DNA from: Reinekea thalattae
Lineage (GTDB): Bacteria > Pseudomonadota > Gammaproteobacteria > Pseudomonadales > Natronospirillaceae
Assembly (NCBI RefSeq): GCF_008041945.1
Contig: NZ_VKAD01000002.1
Coordinates: 357,689-421,688, forward strand
Direction of reading: 5' to 3'
DNA length: 64,000 nt
The position numbers and the translations under genes were made by a program. Shown here one piece after another: positions 35,885 to 44,940 of the stretch (the stretch's first letter is position 1; each line of letters opens with the position of its first letter). The notes beneath the pieces are model-generated. The model did not search any database, had not been told where the DNA came from, and saw only the letters and a program-made list of their open reading frames with translations.

Positions 35885-37249
35885 TCAATAGGCAAGGTCT
35901 GCGTTGATGATTTCACCGCGTAGGCTGTTGGTGAAAGCCTCGGTGATATGCACCTGTACAAACTTGCCGATTAGGCTGTCGTCGTCACAGACAAAGAAGG
36001 TATTACGGTTGTTTTCGCTGCGGCCGTAAAGATCTTCAGGGTTGCGTTCGCTGCGGCCTGTGACGAGGATCATTTGAACAGTACCAACCATACGTCGAGC
36101 GATTTGGTTGGTTTGCTGGATAATGCGTTGTTGCAAAATTTGTAAGCGCTGTTTTTTGGTTTCTTCAGGTAAGTCACAGCTTAGCTCGGCTGCTGGAGTA
36201 CCTGGTCGAGCGCTATAGATAAAGCTGAAAGAATGATCAAAACCAATCTGCTGAATCAGGTTCATGGTGTCTTCGAAGTCTTGGTCCGTTTCACCAGGAA
36301 AGGCAATGATAAAGTCTGACGAAAAGCTAATGTCTGGTCGGTTAGCGCGAATACGCTCCATTTTATCGATGTATTCGTCGACCTTATGGCCTCGTTTCAT
36401 CGCGGCTAAAATATTGTTAGAACCACTTTGCACAGGCAAGTGCAGATGGCTAACCAGCTCAGGAACGTCTTTGTAGGCGTCAATGAGGCTATCGCTGAAT
36501 TCAACAGGGTGGCTGGTGGTAAAGCGAATACGGTCAATACCGTCAATATGGGCGGTCAGCGTAATTAGGTCGGCAAGATCAGCTACTGTGCCGTCGTGCT
36601 TAGTGCCGCGATAGGCATTTACATTTTGACCTAAATAGTTGATTTCTCGAACGCCTTGCTCTGCTAAGTGTATGACCTCTGCAATAACATCGTCGAATGG
36701 TCGGCTAACTTCTTCACCGCGCGTGTAGGGCACAACACAGAAGGTACAGTATTTTGAACAGCCTTCCATCACGGAGACGAACGCAGAAATGCCATCACTA
36801 GAAGGTGCAGGTAAGTGGTCAAATTTCTCTACTTCAGGGAAGGTGACATCCACCATGGCGATGCGGTTGCCGGTTGTTTTAGCGGCAGCATCGGTTGCAT
36901 CGATCATGGTTGGTAGGCGGTGCAATGTCTGCGGGCCAAAAATCAGGTCAACGTGCGGTGCACGCTCAGAAATAGCCTTGCCCTCTTGCGAGGCAACACA
37001 GCCACCGACACCAATTTTTAAATTCGGATTTTTTTCTTTTAGTGACTTCCAGCGACCGAGCTGGTGAAACACCTTTTCTTGCGCTTTTTCGCGGATAGAG
37101 CAGGTATTTAGCAGAATGACGTCCGCTTCGGTTTCGTCATCTGTTAGCTCATATCCGTGGCTGTCATTCAATAAGTCGCCCATTCTCGATGAGTCGTACT
37201 CATTCATTTGGCAGCCATGCGTTTTAATAAAGAGTTTCTTTGTTGTCAT
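35885..37249 (-). CDS. miaB: tRNA-2-methylthio-N6-dimethylallyladenosine synthase MiaB
   Basis: 454 aa. Radical-SAM methylthiotransferase acting on A37 of tRNAs that read UNN codons. N-terminal UPF0004 domain ([21 protein letters not shown]), radical-SAM cluster CSKYCTFC (Cx3Cx2C) and C-terminal TRAM domain (~380-445). Starts at ATG 37249 with a weak ribosome site. Divergent from the DUF1820 gene. Confidence 0.97.
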   Translation of the reverse strand: MTTKKLFIKTHGCQMNEYDSSRMGDLLNDSHGYELTDDETEADVILLNTCSIREKAQEKVFHQLGRWKSLKEKNPNLKIGVGGCVASQEGKAISERAPHVDLIFGPQTLHRLPTMIDATDAAAKTTGNRIAMVDVTFPEVEKFDHLPAPSSDGISAFVSVMEGCSKYCTFCVVPYTRGEEVSRPFDDVIAEVIHLAEQGVREINYLGQNVNAYRGTKHDGTVADLADLITLTAHIDGIDRIRFTTSHPVEFSDSLIDAYKDVPELVSHLHLPVQSGSNNILAAMKRGHKVDEYIDKMERIRANRPDISFSSDFIIAFPGETDQDFEDTMNLIQQIGFDHSFSFIYSARPGTPAAELSCDLPEETKKQRLQILQQRIIQQTNQIARRMVGTVQMILVTGRSERNPEDLYGRSENNRNTFFVCDDDSLIGKFVQVHITEAFTNSLRGEIINADLAY

Positions 37250-37400
37250 TAGGTTTTATTTAAGTCAAAAAATCAGGGTGCGAAATTATACCTGTCAGCG
37301 AGTAAATTCCAAACAAAGTCTGTAAAAATCCTAACCAGTGTGTAGACTTGGCGGCTGATTTTTCTGTCAATTCAGTGAATTATTGTCTAATCGGAAAGCT

Positions 37401-37727
37401 ATGAGTTCTAAAAAATCCATTTACCGCGTTATTTTTGTCAATCAAGATAAACTCTATGAGATTTACTGTAATCAAATTTTTCAAAGCGATATGTACGGCT
37501 TTATTGAGGTCGAAAATCTGATTTTTGGTGAAAAAAGCCAGCTAGTGGTCGACCCCGGTGAAGAGCGCCTGCAAAAAGAGTTTTCAGGCGTCAATCGATC
37601 CTATATCCCCATGCATTCTATTGTTCGTATCGATGAAGTCGAAAAAGAGGGCACGCCCAAGGTGTCCGATTCAAAAGGCGCGACGATAGCCAGCTTCCCA
37701 AGTGCCATACCAAAAAGAGTCGATTAA
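37401..37727 (+). CDS. DUF1820 family protein
   Basis: 108 aa, no signal or membrane segment. YRVIFVNQDKLYEIYCNQIFQSDMYGFIEVE and EERLQKEFSGV (parts) are typical of this gammaproteobacterial family, which often sits beside miaB. Function unknown. The open frame reaches a TTG at 37383; ATG 37401 has GGAAAG 4-9 nt upstream and is preferred. Confidence 0.88.
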   Translation: MSSKKSIYRVIFVNQDKLYEIYCNQIFQSDMYGFIEVENLIFGEKSQLVVDPGEERLQKEFSGVNRSYIPMHSIVRIDEVEKEGTPKVSDSKGATIASFPSAIPKRVD

Positions 37728-37869
37728 CCTGCCGCTACCACTTTTTTATGACATTCCTGTGGTTATTTCGGTCTATACTGCAAGAGGTAAGCTCTTGTAA
37801 GTTAGAAAAATAGCCCCATACCTTAGATATGCAGGGAATGATTGTCCTTAATAAAAAGAGAGGTGCCTT

Positions 37870-37995
37870 ATGGAAGTCACAATGTTAACGACTCTTAGCG
37901 CTGTTCTAATTGTTTTGTTTGTACAGCAAAAAATCACGGCGAAACTTAAGCCTGTGCCCGTCAAAGTGCAGCGACAACAGCCTTATCAAAGGTAA
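37870..37995 (+). CDS. Small single-helix membrane protein (41 aa)
   Basis: ATG 37870 behind AGAGAGG opens a 41-codon frame. Residues 5-20 (MLTTLSAVLIVLFVQQ) are hydrophobic, then a strongly basic tail (KITAKLKPVPVKVQRQ) that would stay in the cytoplasm. About 75 bp upstream a hairpin CAAGAG-GTAAG-CTCTTG follows a TATACT box. It is not a family I recognise. The good ribosome site, the composition and the isolated position argue that it is real. Confidence 0.45.
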   Translation: MEVTMLTTLSAVLIVLFVQQKITAKLKPVPVKVQRQQPYQR

Positions 37996-38309
37996 TCGCT
38001 CGCTTAACTCTGTTAGGTCCTCATTTTGTTTAGTCCTCGTGGACAGACAGTGTGGACCTAACGAGTAATAGGCTAAAAGCTTCTTACCTATAAGTGCTCT
38101 TTACCATTTCACCTATTTTGATGTTCTCTCAGCGTTTTCCCCAACTTCTACTTCTATTTAAAAGTGCCTATGTCATGCCTGTAGATAGTGCTGTCTTCAT
38201 TTCGGCTAACTAAGCCTAGATTGAAGCTTAATGATTGGCTCATCTATAATCGGTTTTAATGCACTGAAGAGCGTGATTTACTTTTTTGCGAACCTATAAA
38301 CGAGATCTA
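37996..38309. other. Spacer with nested hairpins
   Basis: No gene seen. At 38012-38062, GTTAGGTCC and GGACCTAAC (9 bp, perfect) enclose GTCC-TCGT-GGAC, a four-base-loop stem. Lacking a U-tract, this could be the structured 3' end of the small ORF transcript or a small RNA. The remainder is plain; a TATAAT at 38251-38256 may be the -10 of the Bax-like gene. Confidence 0.5.
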
Positions 38310-39158
38310 ATGTTGAATTATCGATTTTCCCCCATTGCTGGCCGTATCATGTTTGGTTTTTTGCTGTATTTGGGTTTTGATTCTCACAGCCTCTATGCGA
38401 ATAATCATACTGGCAATCCTCTGTTATCACCCCGAACCGCTTTGCAACAACCGCCGTTACCTGACTTTGCCGCCGTGACCGATACGGAGCAAAAAAAGCA
38501 GCAGTTTTTTGATTTTTTACAGCCGCAGATTAGCCGAATCAATTTACGGATAGAGTCTGAGCGAGCATGGTTAGTGCTGGTTTACCAAACCATTGAGCAG
38601 GGCGAAACGCTAGCCTATTGGCAGCAGCAGATGCTGGGTGAATTGCACGATTATTATCGTGTTGCAGAACCGATTGCGTCTAGTGCTGCCTTTGAGCAGC
38701 TGATGCTTCGGGTTGATACCATTCCAGCTTCGCTAGTTTTGGCTCAGGCGGCGAATGAGAGCGCTTGGGGAACGAGCCGTTTTGCCGTAGAAGGAAATAA
38801 TTTATTTGGTCAGTGGTGCTTTAGTCAGGGCTGTGGTTTAGTGCCAACAGGCCGCGATAGTGATGCCTCACATGAGGTTCGCGTGTTTTATTCGGTTGCT
38901 GATTCGGTCGACAGCTATTTCCGAAACCTCAATACACATCGGCAATATGCTGCTTTTCGAGCGCTCCGAGCGCAATCTCGGGATCGCAACGAGCTGTTAA
39001 ATAGCACCGAATTAGTTTGGGGCATCAAGGGTTATAGCAGTCGAGGTGATTTATATATCACTGAACTGATTGATATGATTCGATACAATGCCTTGCAGCA
39101 GTATGACCAGCCAGCATTTTATGCTTCTCAGCCGATCCAGATTAAAGCGGATGGTTGA
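38310..39158 (+). CDS. Bax-like glucosaminidase
   Basis: 282 aa. N-terminal hydrophobic segment (~13-27, MFGFLLYLGFDSHSLYA) reads as signal peptide or anchor. Glucosaminidase domain (~130-275) with the catalytic Glu in AQAANESAWGTSRFA, NNLFGQWCF, and YFRNLNTHRQYAAFR. Cleaves N-acetylglucosaminyl bonds in cell wall, or is a relative with another role. ATG 38310 is chosen over a TTG at 38286; ribosome sites for both are weak. Confidence 0.88.
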   Translation: MLNYRFSPIAGRIMFGFLLYLGFDSHSLYANNHTGNPLLSPRTALQQPPLPDFAAVTDTEQKKQQFFDFLQPQISRINLRIESERAWLVLVYQTIEQGETLAYWQQQMLGELHDYYRVAEPIASSAAFEQLMLRVDTIPASLVLAQAANESAWGTSRFAVEGNNLFGQWCFSQGCGLVPTGRDSDASHEVRVFYSVADSVDSYFRNLNTHRQYAAFRALRAQSRDRNELLNSTELVWGIKGYSSRGDLYITELIDMIRYNALQQYDQPAFYASQPIQIKADG

Positions 39159-39195
39159 TAAAGAGTTAATAGCGGCGCATGTCGGATGATTGAGT

Positions 39196-39229
39196 GACGT
39201 TTATAACAGATTGATGTTTATAACAGGTT
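39196..39229 (+). repeat. Two 17-bp tandem repeats before elaA
   Basis: GACGTTTATAACAGATT (39196-39212) and GATGTTTATAACAGGTT (39213-39229) differ at two bases. Confidence 0.88.
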
Positions 39230-39248
39230 TAAGAAAAGAGGAATCCCT

Positions 39249-39725
39249 TTGGACTATCGCCAACCAAGCCAGCAATTAACCTTTAAATGCATACCGTTCG
39301 ACCAATTGGATAGCGTGACACTTTATGAGATGCTGGCTTTGCGCCTAGCTGTGTTCTCGGTAGAGCAGAATTGCCCTTATCAGGACTTAGACGGTAAGGA
39401 CATCTCTGCTTGGCATCTATTGGGTTATCAGGATGGTAAATTGGTTGCCGTCGCTCGGTTATTGATGCCGGATGTATCCTATAGTGGTGCTTGCTCAGTA
39501 GGGCGAGTCTGTTGCCATATTGATTATCGAGATCAAAAGGTTGGTCAGCGTCTCATGGCTGAAGCAGTAAAACAGTGCCGGACTCTGTTTTCTGGTTTCC
39601 CTATTACCATTAGCGCACAGCACTATTTGGTGCGTTTTTATCAGCAGTTTGGTTTTCAAACGGTTGGTTCAACCTATTTAGAAGACGATATTTTACATAT
39701 TGAAATGACTCATCAGGCCGCTTAA
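39249..39725 (+). CDS. elaA: GNAT family N-acetyltransferase, ElaA-like
   Basis: 158 aa. YEMLALRLAVFSVEQNCPYQDLDGKD, VARLLMPDV, SVGRVCC, then QRLMAEAVKQC and ISAQHYLVRFYQQFGF follow the ElaA pattern. Acetyl-CoA-dependent, natural substrate unknown. The start is TTG 39249 behind AAGAGGAA; no ATG lies upstream in frame, and an ATG start further in would lose the conserved N terminus. Confidence 0.88.
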   Translation: MDYRQPSQQLTFKCIPFDQLDSVTLYEMLALRLAVFSVEQNCPYQDLDGKDISAWHLLGYQDGKLVAVARLLMPDVSYSGACSVGRVCCHIDYRDQKVGQRLMAEAVKQCRTLFSGFPITISAQHYLVRFYQQFGFQTVGSTYLEDDILHIEMTHQAA

Positions 39726-39827
39726 ATGGCTTGTTGATGTTTCGAACGATCTCTTGAGACGGTATTTTACGATGGCCCGCGCAGTTAGTTGTGTGTGGTG
39801 AGTGGCTAGTAGTTAAAAGGTGCAGCA

Positions 39828-40793
39828 GTGAATCCTATTAAACAGAAGATCGGTAAGCTTTATGTGCGCCATTTTGCAAACTTGGCCAGTTGGTTCCGTG
39901 GTCTTCTAAATATTGGCGTTGCATTCCAGCGTTTATTTGGTGCTGAGCGTTGCGAAGCCTTTTCTCGTCGCTTGCGTCAGTTAACCAAAGGTCGAACCCC
40001 GGTTTGGTTGTCGACACTGCCAGCCGCTTCGCGCCCGGTTTATGCACGTAATGAATTAATCCGTCTAACAAAAGAAAGCACGGTTGTGTATTGGCCTTCT
40101 TGTGTCAGTCAATCGTTCGGTTCGGCACTTAATGATGATCGAGTGAATATTCCTAACGCCGTGCAAAGCGTATTAAATAAAGCCAATCTGAATGTGGTTT
40201 ATCCACAACCCACTCGCGGCTTGTGCTGTGGTGCTTATCTTAGACATAAAGGGTTGGCTGATGCTGCTGATCAGATGCAAGAAGAATTAATTTCAACCCT
40301 ATGGGAAGTTTCCAGTGCAGGTCGTTATCCGGTATTAGCCGATACCAGCGCATGTAGCGAAGCCCTAATGGCTCAAGCGCGTGCACGCGGTATTCACCTT
40401 TACGAAAGCTCAGAGTTTATTGATAAGTTTTTACTGGATCGATTAGATATTACACCGGAGATACAGCGTGTTGCGGTATTTGTCAGCTGTGCCACACGCC
40501 AGCTAGGCGTTGAATCGAGCTTTTATCGAGTGGTTGATAAATTAACACCCGATTGGGTTGAGCCGGATGGTATTGATTGCTGTGGTAGCGTTGGGGATCA
40601 AGCCTTTACTCAGCCAGAGCGAGCTCAGCATGCGCTGGCTTACTTACCTTTCCAGATCGATACCTGTGCTTACGGTATTTCTAACAATCGTATGTGTGAA
40701 ATTAGCTTAAGTCGCTATGGCGAACTGACCTTTTATTCTCTGTTTGAAATATTGGATCGATGCTCGCAAGGCCGCCAGAGCAGCTCAAGCTGA
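39828..40793 (+). CDS. Free-standing CCG-domain Fe-S protein (C-terminal half of a D-LDH-type oxidase)
   Basis: 321 aa. The sequence matches the C-terminal third of the large FAD/Fe-S D-lactate dehydrogenase family: VVYWPSCVSQSFG, RGLCCGAYLRHKG, DTSACSEALM, FVSCATRQLG and the second CCG block DCCGSVGDQAFTQPERA. All cluster cysteines are intact. The N-terminal FAD-binding and 4Fe-4S ferredoxin parts are missing and no trace lies between it and elaA. It begins with GTG 39828 behind AAAAGG. It may be a working split subunit or the open remnant of a deleted gene. Confidence 0.75.
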   Translation: MNPIKQKIGKLYVRHFANLASWFRGLLNIGVAFQRLFGAERCEAFSRRLRQLTKGRTPVWLSTLPAASRPVYARNELIRLTKESTVVYWPSCVSQSFGSALNDDRVNIPNAVQSVLNKANLNVVYPQPTRGLCCGAYLRHKGLADAADQMQEELISTLWEVSSAGRYPVLADTSACSEALMAQARARGIHLYESSEFIDKFLLDRLDITPEIQRVAVFVSCATRQLGVESSFYRVVDKLTPDWVEPDGIDCCGSVGDQAFTQPERAQHALAYLPFQIDTCAYGISNNRMCEISLSRYGELTFYSLFEILDRCSQGRQSSSS

Positions 40794-40802
40794 GCGCTCT
40801 GG
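40775..40802. terminator. Bidirectional hairpin CCG gene / darP
   Basis: CCAGAGC (40775-40781) pairs with GCTCTGG (40796-40802); GCTCA and TGAGC pair inside. It spans the stop of the CCG-domain gene and faces darP. No long U-tract. Confidence 0.6.
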
Positions 40803-40811
40803 TCAGTTGGA

Positions 40812-41339
40812 TCAGGCTAAAAGCGTTTCTTTTACCAGCTGTAGAATCTTTTTGGTGTTTTTACCCGCTTTGATCTGATCTTGGCTAGAAAAGTCGTCAC
40901 TTTGTTCTTTTTGGGCCGAGCGGATCAGCGCTCGCAATTGTTGCCGATCAGTTTCTGGATGCTGATCGATCCATTGACCTAAGGCGTCCGTCGACGTTAA
41001 TAGCTTATAGCGCCATAATTCAGCCTGGTTTTGAATGCGTTGATAATAGTCTGACGAAGGGTCGAGTTTATCGAGGCAGAGTTGGATAGCTTCGATATCC
41101 AAGTTTCTCATCAGCTTACCGATGTATTGCAGATGTCGACGCATCGCTTCATTACTTTTAATGCGCTTACTTTCTTCAATCGCGGCAAACATTTCATCAT
41201 TTAATGGAAAAGACGCAAGCTCAGAGGCTTTAACACGTAAAAGTTGCTCGCCCATTTGCTGCAATTTATGCATGTCTTTTTTAATTTCGGTCTTACTGAC
41301 CCAAATAATGTCATCGTTATCGGGCGTGGAATCTGTCAT
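40812..41339 (-). CDS. darP: Ribosome maturation protein DarP (YjgA, DUF615)
   Basis: 175 aa, helical and charged. WVSKTEIKKDMHKLQQMGEQL, MRRHLQYIGKLMRN and QALIRSAQKEQ-like LRALIRSAQKEQ are family blocks. Associates with late 50S precursors in E. coli. It lies 24 bp after mgtE on the same strand. Confidence 0.94.
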   Translation of the reverse strand: MTDSTPDNDDIIWVSKTEIKKDMHKLQQMGEQLLRVKASELASFPLNDEMFAAIEESKRIKSNEAMRRHLQYIGKLMRNLDIEAIQLCLDKLDPSSDYYQRIQNQAELWRYKLLTSTDALGQWIDQHPETDRQQLRALIRSAQKEQSDDFSSQDQIKAGKNTKKILQLVKETLLA

Positions 41340-41363
41340 AAATTGGTTACCTAGGGCTTATCT

Positions 41364-42722
41364 TTAGAGTAAAAATGCGGTTGCTAGACCCAAAAAGGTC
41401 AAAAAACCAAATACATCGGTGAGTGTGGTTAAAATAACGCTACCGGAAAGTGCAGGGTCAATGTTAGCGGATTTTAAGACAAACGGCAGCAAGGTTCCTG
41501 AAAGAACGGCTAAGCAGATGTTTACCAAGATTGCCGCAGCGATGACCAAAGCCAATGAAACGCTGTGATACCAACCGACGGTAATAGCGCCAATCACCAA
41601 TGCCCACAGGCCGCCATTGAGCAAACCAACTCCTAGCTCACGAAGTAGCATCCAGCGTAAATTACCGCGTGTTATATGGCCGGTGGCCATGCCGCGAATT
41701 ATAAGCGTCAGTGTTTGGCTGCCAGCGATACCGCCCATGCTGGCCACAACAGGACTCAGCACTGCCAGTGCGACAATCTGTGCTATCGAGGTTTCAAATC
41801 GACTCATCACAGCTGCAGCAATAAAGGCGGTTGCCATGTTAATGCCGAGCCAAACCGCACGTTCACGGCTACTTTTGACGACTGGCGCAAAGATATCACC
41901 CTCTTCATCAAGACCGGCCATGCTGAGCATGTTGTGATCGGCGTTCTCTCGGATAACATCGACCACGTCATCGATGGTAATGCGGCCAATGAGAATGCCT
42001 TCAGCGTTGATAACCGGTGCTGAGACTAGATCGTGACGTTCAAATACCTGCGCTACTTCTTCTTCGTCGGCGTATGCGTCAATGCCCTTGATGTCGCTGG
42101 ACATTATATTGCTCACTAATTCATCAGGGCGATTGGTCAGCAATTGAGTGATGGCTAAAGAGCCTTGGTAATTGAGGTTTCGGTCAGTGACCCAAACTCG
42201 GTCTAAAGATTCTGGCAAGGACAGTTTGCGTAAATAGCGCAACACCGTTTCAACGTTAACATCGGCACGCACCATGATTAAATCGGTATTCATTAAGCCG
42301 CCGGCGGTGTCTTCAGGGTAGGCGAGTAGGCCTTCGACCTGAGCACGTTCTTGGATTGGCAGCAGTTGCAGAACCCGATCTGAGACGTCTGGCGATATAT
42401 GTTGCAGCATGTCTGCAAGATCATCGCTTTCAATATTCTGAATCGTCTCGACAATCTCTTCGGCTGACATCTTGCCTAATAGGGCTTGCTGGATGTCGTC
42501 ATTTAAGTGAGTTAGGACATCACCTTGATTGTCTTCGCTGATGAAGCTCCACAGTAGAATCCGTGTTTTTGAGGGTGTCGACTCAAGTAAGTGAGCAAGA
42601 TCAACGGTCGATAGGTTGTGGTTAAACAGGGTTTCGATAGCCGTGAAATCGCCGCTATCGATGGCTTTATAAATTAGCGATCGATACTGGTCAAAGATTG
42701 CGTCGTTAGAACCAGAGTGCAT
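41364..42722 (-). CDS. mgtE: Magnesium transporter MgtE
   Basis: 452 aa. N-terminal helical MgtE_N domain (~1-130, MSAEEIVETIQNIESDDLADML), a CBS pair (~140-255) and five membrane helices in the last 170 residues, with PVVASMGGIAGSQTLTLIIRG in the pore region. Inner-membrane channel gated by cytoplasmic Mg2+. Follows ptsO by 36 bp on the same strand, an arrangement seen in Pseudomonas. Confidence 0.96.
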   Translation of the reverse strand: MHSGSNDAIFDQYRSLIYKAIDSGDFTAIETLFNHNLSTVDLAHLLESTPSKTRILLWSFISEDNQGDVLTHLNDDIQQALLGKMSAEEIVETIQNIESDDLADMLQHISPDVSDRVLQLLPIQERAQVEGLLAYPEDTAGGLMNTDLIMVRADVNVETVLRYLRKLSLPESLDRVWVTDRNLNYQGSLAITQLLTNRPDELVSNIMSSDIKGIDAYADEEEVAQVFERHDLVSAPVINAEGILIGRITIDDVVDVIRENADHNMLSMAGLDEEGDIFAPVVKSSRERAVWLGINMATAFIAAAVMSRFETSIAQIVALAVLSPVVASMGGIAGSQTLTLIIRGMATGHITRGNLRWMLLRELGVGLLNGGLWALVIGAITVGWYHSVSLALVIAAAILVNICLAVLSGTLLPFVLKSANIDPALSGSVILTTLTDVFGFLTFLGLATAFLL

Positions 42723-42758
42723 GAAGGGTTACTGTCCTTGAGTGATATTCAGTGGCGA

Positions 42759-43028
42759 CTATTCGTCTTCATCGAATCGATTATTAATTAACGCCGAAAC
42801 CTGTTGCCAGGCTTCAATTTCGTCGCTGCCTTCTAATGTGCAAACAATTTCGGTGCCTTGGGTTGCTGCTAACATCATGATCGACATAATGCTCTTGGCG
42901 TCAGCTTGACGAGCGCCTTTACTGATGTGTATTTGGCTTTCAAACTGGCTGGCAGTATTGACCAGCTTTGCAGCCGCGCGAGCGTGTAATCCCAATTTAT
43001 TAATGATGGTAATGGTTTGCTCAATCAA
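42759..43028 (-). CDS. ptsO: NPr, phosphocarrier of the nitrogen PTS
   Basis: 89 aa HPr-family protein. Active-site His in KLGLHARAAAKL (~16); the regulatory serine region KSIMSIMMLAA is present. Passes phosphate from EI-Ntr to PtsN. Start is TTG 43028, whose last two bases plus the next form the rapZ stop TGA, so it is translationally coupled. No ATG is available near. Confidence 0.92.
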   Translation of the reverse strand: MIEQTITIINKLGLHARAAAKLVNTASQFESQIHISKGARQADAKSIMSIMMLAATQGTEIVCTLEGSDEIEAWQQVSALINNRFDEDE

Positions 43029-43897
43029 TCGGTGTCCTGCCCTAAATCTCGGTGTCTAATCTGGATCGATGCGTAGTCTGTTTGGAAGGCTGCAAACAGC
43101 CGCTCGGCTAAATAGACTGATCGATGCTGACCGCCGGTACAGCCAATGGCTACAGTCAGATAGCTGCGCTGGTTTTTTTCGTACTCCGGTAACCAACGCT
43201 GCATGTAATTAAAAATATCTTGATACATTAAATTCACTGAGGCTTCTTTTTCTAAGAATGCCTGAATGGGTTGGTCTTTGCCGGTGAACTGGCGCAAGTT
43301 CTTATCCCAATAGGGGTTTGGCAGGCAGCGTACATCAAAGACTAAATCGGTATCTTTCGGAAGCCCGTGTTTAAAGCCGAAGCTCATAAATTGCAAGGCT
43401 AGGCCGGTCGGCTTTTCAATCAGTTGCTGCTTGATCTGCAAACGTAAGTCTTGCACCGATAGCGCACTGGTATCAATACGTAAATTACAACAGCTGGCGA
43501 TAGGTCCGAGAAGTTTGGTCTCGCTCTCAATCGCTTCGGCTAAAGAGTGTGACTGATCTGTCAGTGGGTGTTTACGCCGAGTAGCACTGAAGCGCTGTAA
43601 TAAAATAGAGTCGTCAGCATCTAAAAACACCACTTCCACTGCAACGGAGCTGCTGATGTTTTGCAGTATCGCCGGTAGAGTACTGATGCTGTCGGTGGAA
43701 TTACGTGCATCAATACAGACCGCGGCTTTGCGGCTGTTTGGATTGCTCGACATCCAGTTGATGAGTTCCGGTAAAAGCGCTGGCGGTAGGTTATCAATAC
43801 AGTTATAACCGGCGTCTTCTAGGCTGTTGAGCACGGTAGATTTGCCCGAGCCTGAACGACCGCTGATTAAGATCAAACGAAAGTCTGTCGACGTCAT
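43025..43897 (-). CDS. rapZ: RNase adapter protein RapZ
   Basis: 290 aa. N-terminal P-loop ISGRSGSGKST and C-terminal domain with FKHGLPKDTDLVFDVRCLPNPYW and GCTGGQHRSVYLAERL, both highly conserved. In E. coli it targets the sRNA GlmZ to RNase E and tunes glucosamine-6-phosphate synthesis. The frame is open to a TTG at 43936; ATG 43897 (MTSTDFRLILISG) is the normal N terminus. Confidence 0.96.
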   Translation of the reverse strand: MTSTDFRLILISGRSGSGKSTVLNSLEDAGYNCIDNLPPALLPELINWMSSNPNSRKAAVCIDARNSTDSISTLPAILQNISSSVAVEVVFLDADDSILLQRFSATRRKHPLTDQSHSLAEAIESETKLLGPIASCCNLRIDTSALSVQDLRLQIKQQLIEKPTGLALQFMSFGFKHGLPKDTDLVFDVRCLPNPYWDKNLRQFTGKDQPIQAFLEKEASVNLMYQDIFNYMQRWLPEYEKNQRSYLTVAIGCTGGQHRSVYLAERLFAAFQTDYASIQIRHRDLGQDTD

Positions 43898-43925
43898 GTG
43901 ATTGCCCAATCGGTTACTGGTGAGG

Positions 43926-44378
43926 TTAGTTTCCAATAAAGTGATTGTATAAGTCTAGAGGTGTTTGGCTGCTTTTAATATTAGCCAAGGCTTCAGGATT
44001 GCTAACTTGCTCGACCACACTGGCCAGCAGTTGAAGGTGATCATCGGTGGCTTCAACAGGCACCACTAAAGCGAAGATAAGGTCTACCTGCTGTTTGTCG
44101 ATAGAATCAAAATCGACAGCCTCAGGTATTTTTATCAGAGCCGCAACCGGTGAGGTAAGGCCTTCTAAACGACAGTGAGGCACAGCAAAGCCAGAACCAA
44201 TTCCTGTACTGCCTAATCGCTCACGCGCAATTAATTGATCAAAAAGATCGAGTTCTGAAACGCCGTCGAGCGTCGAAGATAGACGCTCGGCGATGGTTTG
44301 GAGGATGCGTTTTTTACTGGCGCCAAAACTTTCCATATAGGTTTGTTCGGCGCTCAGTATTTGACTCAGTTGAATCAT
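43926..44378 (-). CDS. ptsN: Nitrogen regulatory EIIA protein PtsN
   Basis: 150 aa, PTS EIIA type-2 fold. Phosphorylated His in GSGFAVPHCRLEG (~67). Acts in the nitrogen PTS, linked to potassium uptake and sigma-54 genes rather than sugar transport. Keeps the conserved order rpoN-hpf-ptsN-rapZ-ptsO; 8 bp after hpf. Confidence 0.96.
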   Translation of the reverse strand: MIQLSQILSAEQTYMESFGASKKRILQTIAERLSSTLDGVSELDLFDQLIARERLGSTGIGSGFAVPHCRLEGLTSPVAALIKIPEAVDFDSIDKQQVDLIFALVVPVEATDDHLQLLASVVEQVSNPEALANIKSSQTPLDLYNHFIGN

Positions 44379-44386
44379 TTAAGCAG

Positions 44387-44686
44387 TTAATTTCCCTGTT
44401 TGTGCGCAATGTTTTTTTCTTTGCGCTTAATGAGTTGCCGATCTAGTTTGTCGTTGAGTAGATCGATCGCGGCGTAGAGGTCATCGTGAACAGCATCAGC
44501 GTGTACTTGGCCTCCTTTTACGTTAATGGATGCTTCGGCCTTTTGTCTTTCTTTTTCAACACTTAGCGTTATTTGAATATTACCCATCTGGTCGAAGTGA
44601 CGTTCCAATTTATCTAGTTTGCTTGAAACGTAGTTATGTAGAGATTCAGTAACTTCGACGTGGTGTCCGCTAATATTAACTTGCAT
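44387..44686 (-). CDS. hpf: Ribosome hibernation promoting factor HPF (short form)
   Basis: 99 aa. MQVNISGHHVEVTESLHNYV, KLERHFDQMGNIQITLSVEKE and GGQVHADAVHDDLYAAIDLL define the short HPF/YfiA family. Promotes 100S ribosome dimers together with RMF in starvation. ATG 44686 follows AAAGGAGC. A 254-bp spacer separates it from rpoN, with TAACAA/TTGTTA and GGTCA-G-TGACC palindromes but no clear terminator. Confidence 0.96.
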   Translation of the reverse strand: MQVNISGHHVEVTESLHNYVSSKLDKLERHFDQMGNIQITLSVEKERQKAEASINVKGGQVHADAVHDDLYAAIDLLNDKLDRQLIKRKEKNIAHKQGN

Positions 44687-44940
44687 AGGCTGCTCCTTTA
44701 TTATTGCAGTTTTGGCAGGCTCTTAACGGGTCAGTGACCTGTTAGATGTGCCATGTAGATCGCTTACTGAGTAAGAGACCCATTCGACTAACAACTGATG
44801 CTATTAGCCGTTATACAACTGTATTTGTTAGAAGTGAGATGTCAGCGATAACTTACTGACTTCTTCGTTTAACAGGACCTACCTATAAATATTGCTGTTG
44901 CGTTAGAAAACATCAAGCGATATAGCCATTATTTTTGCAT

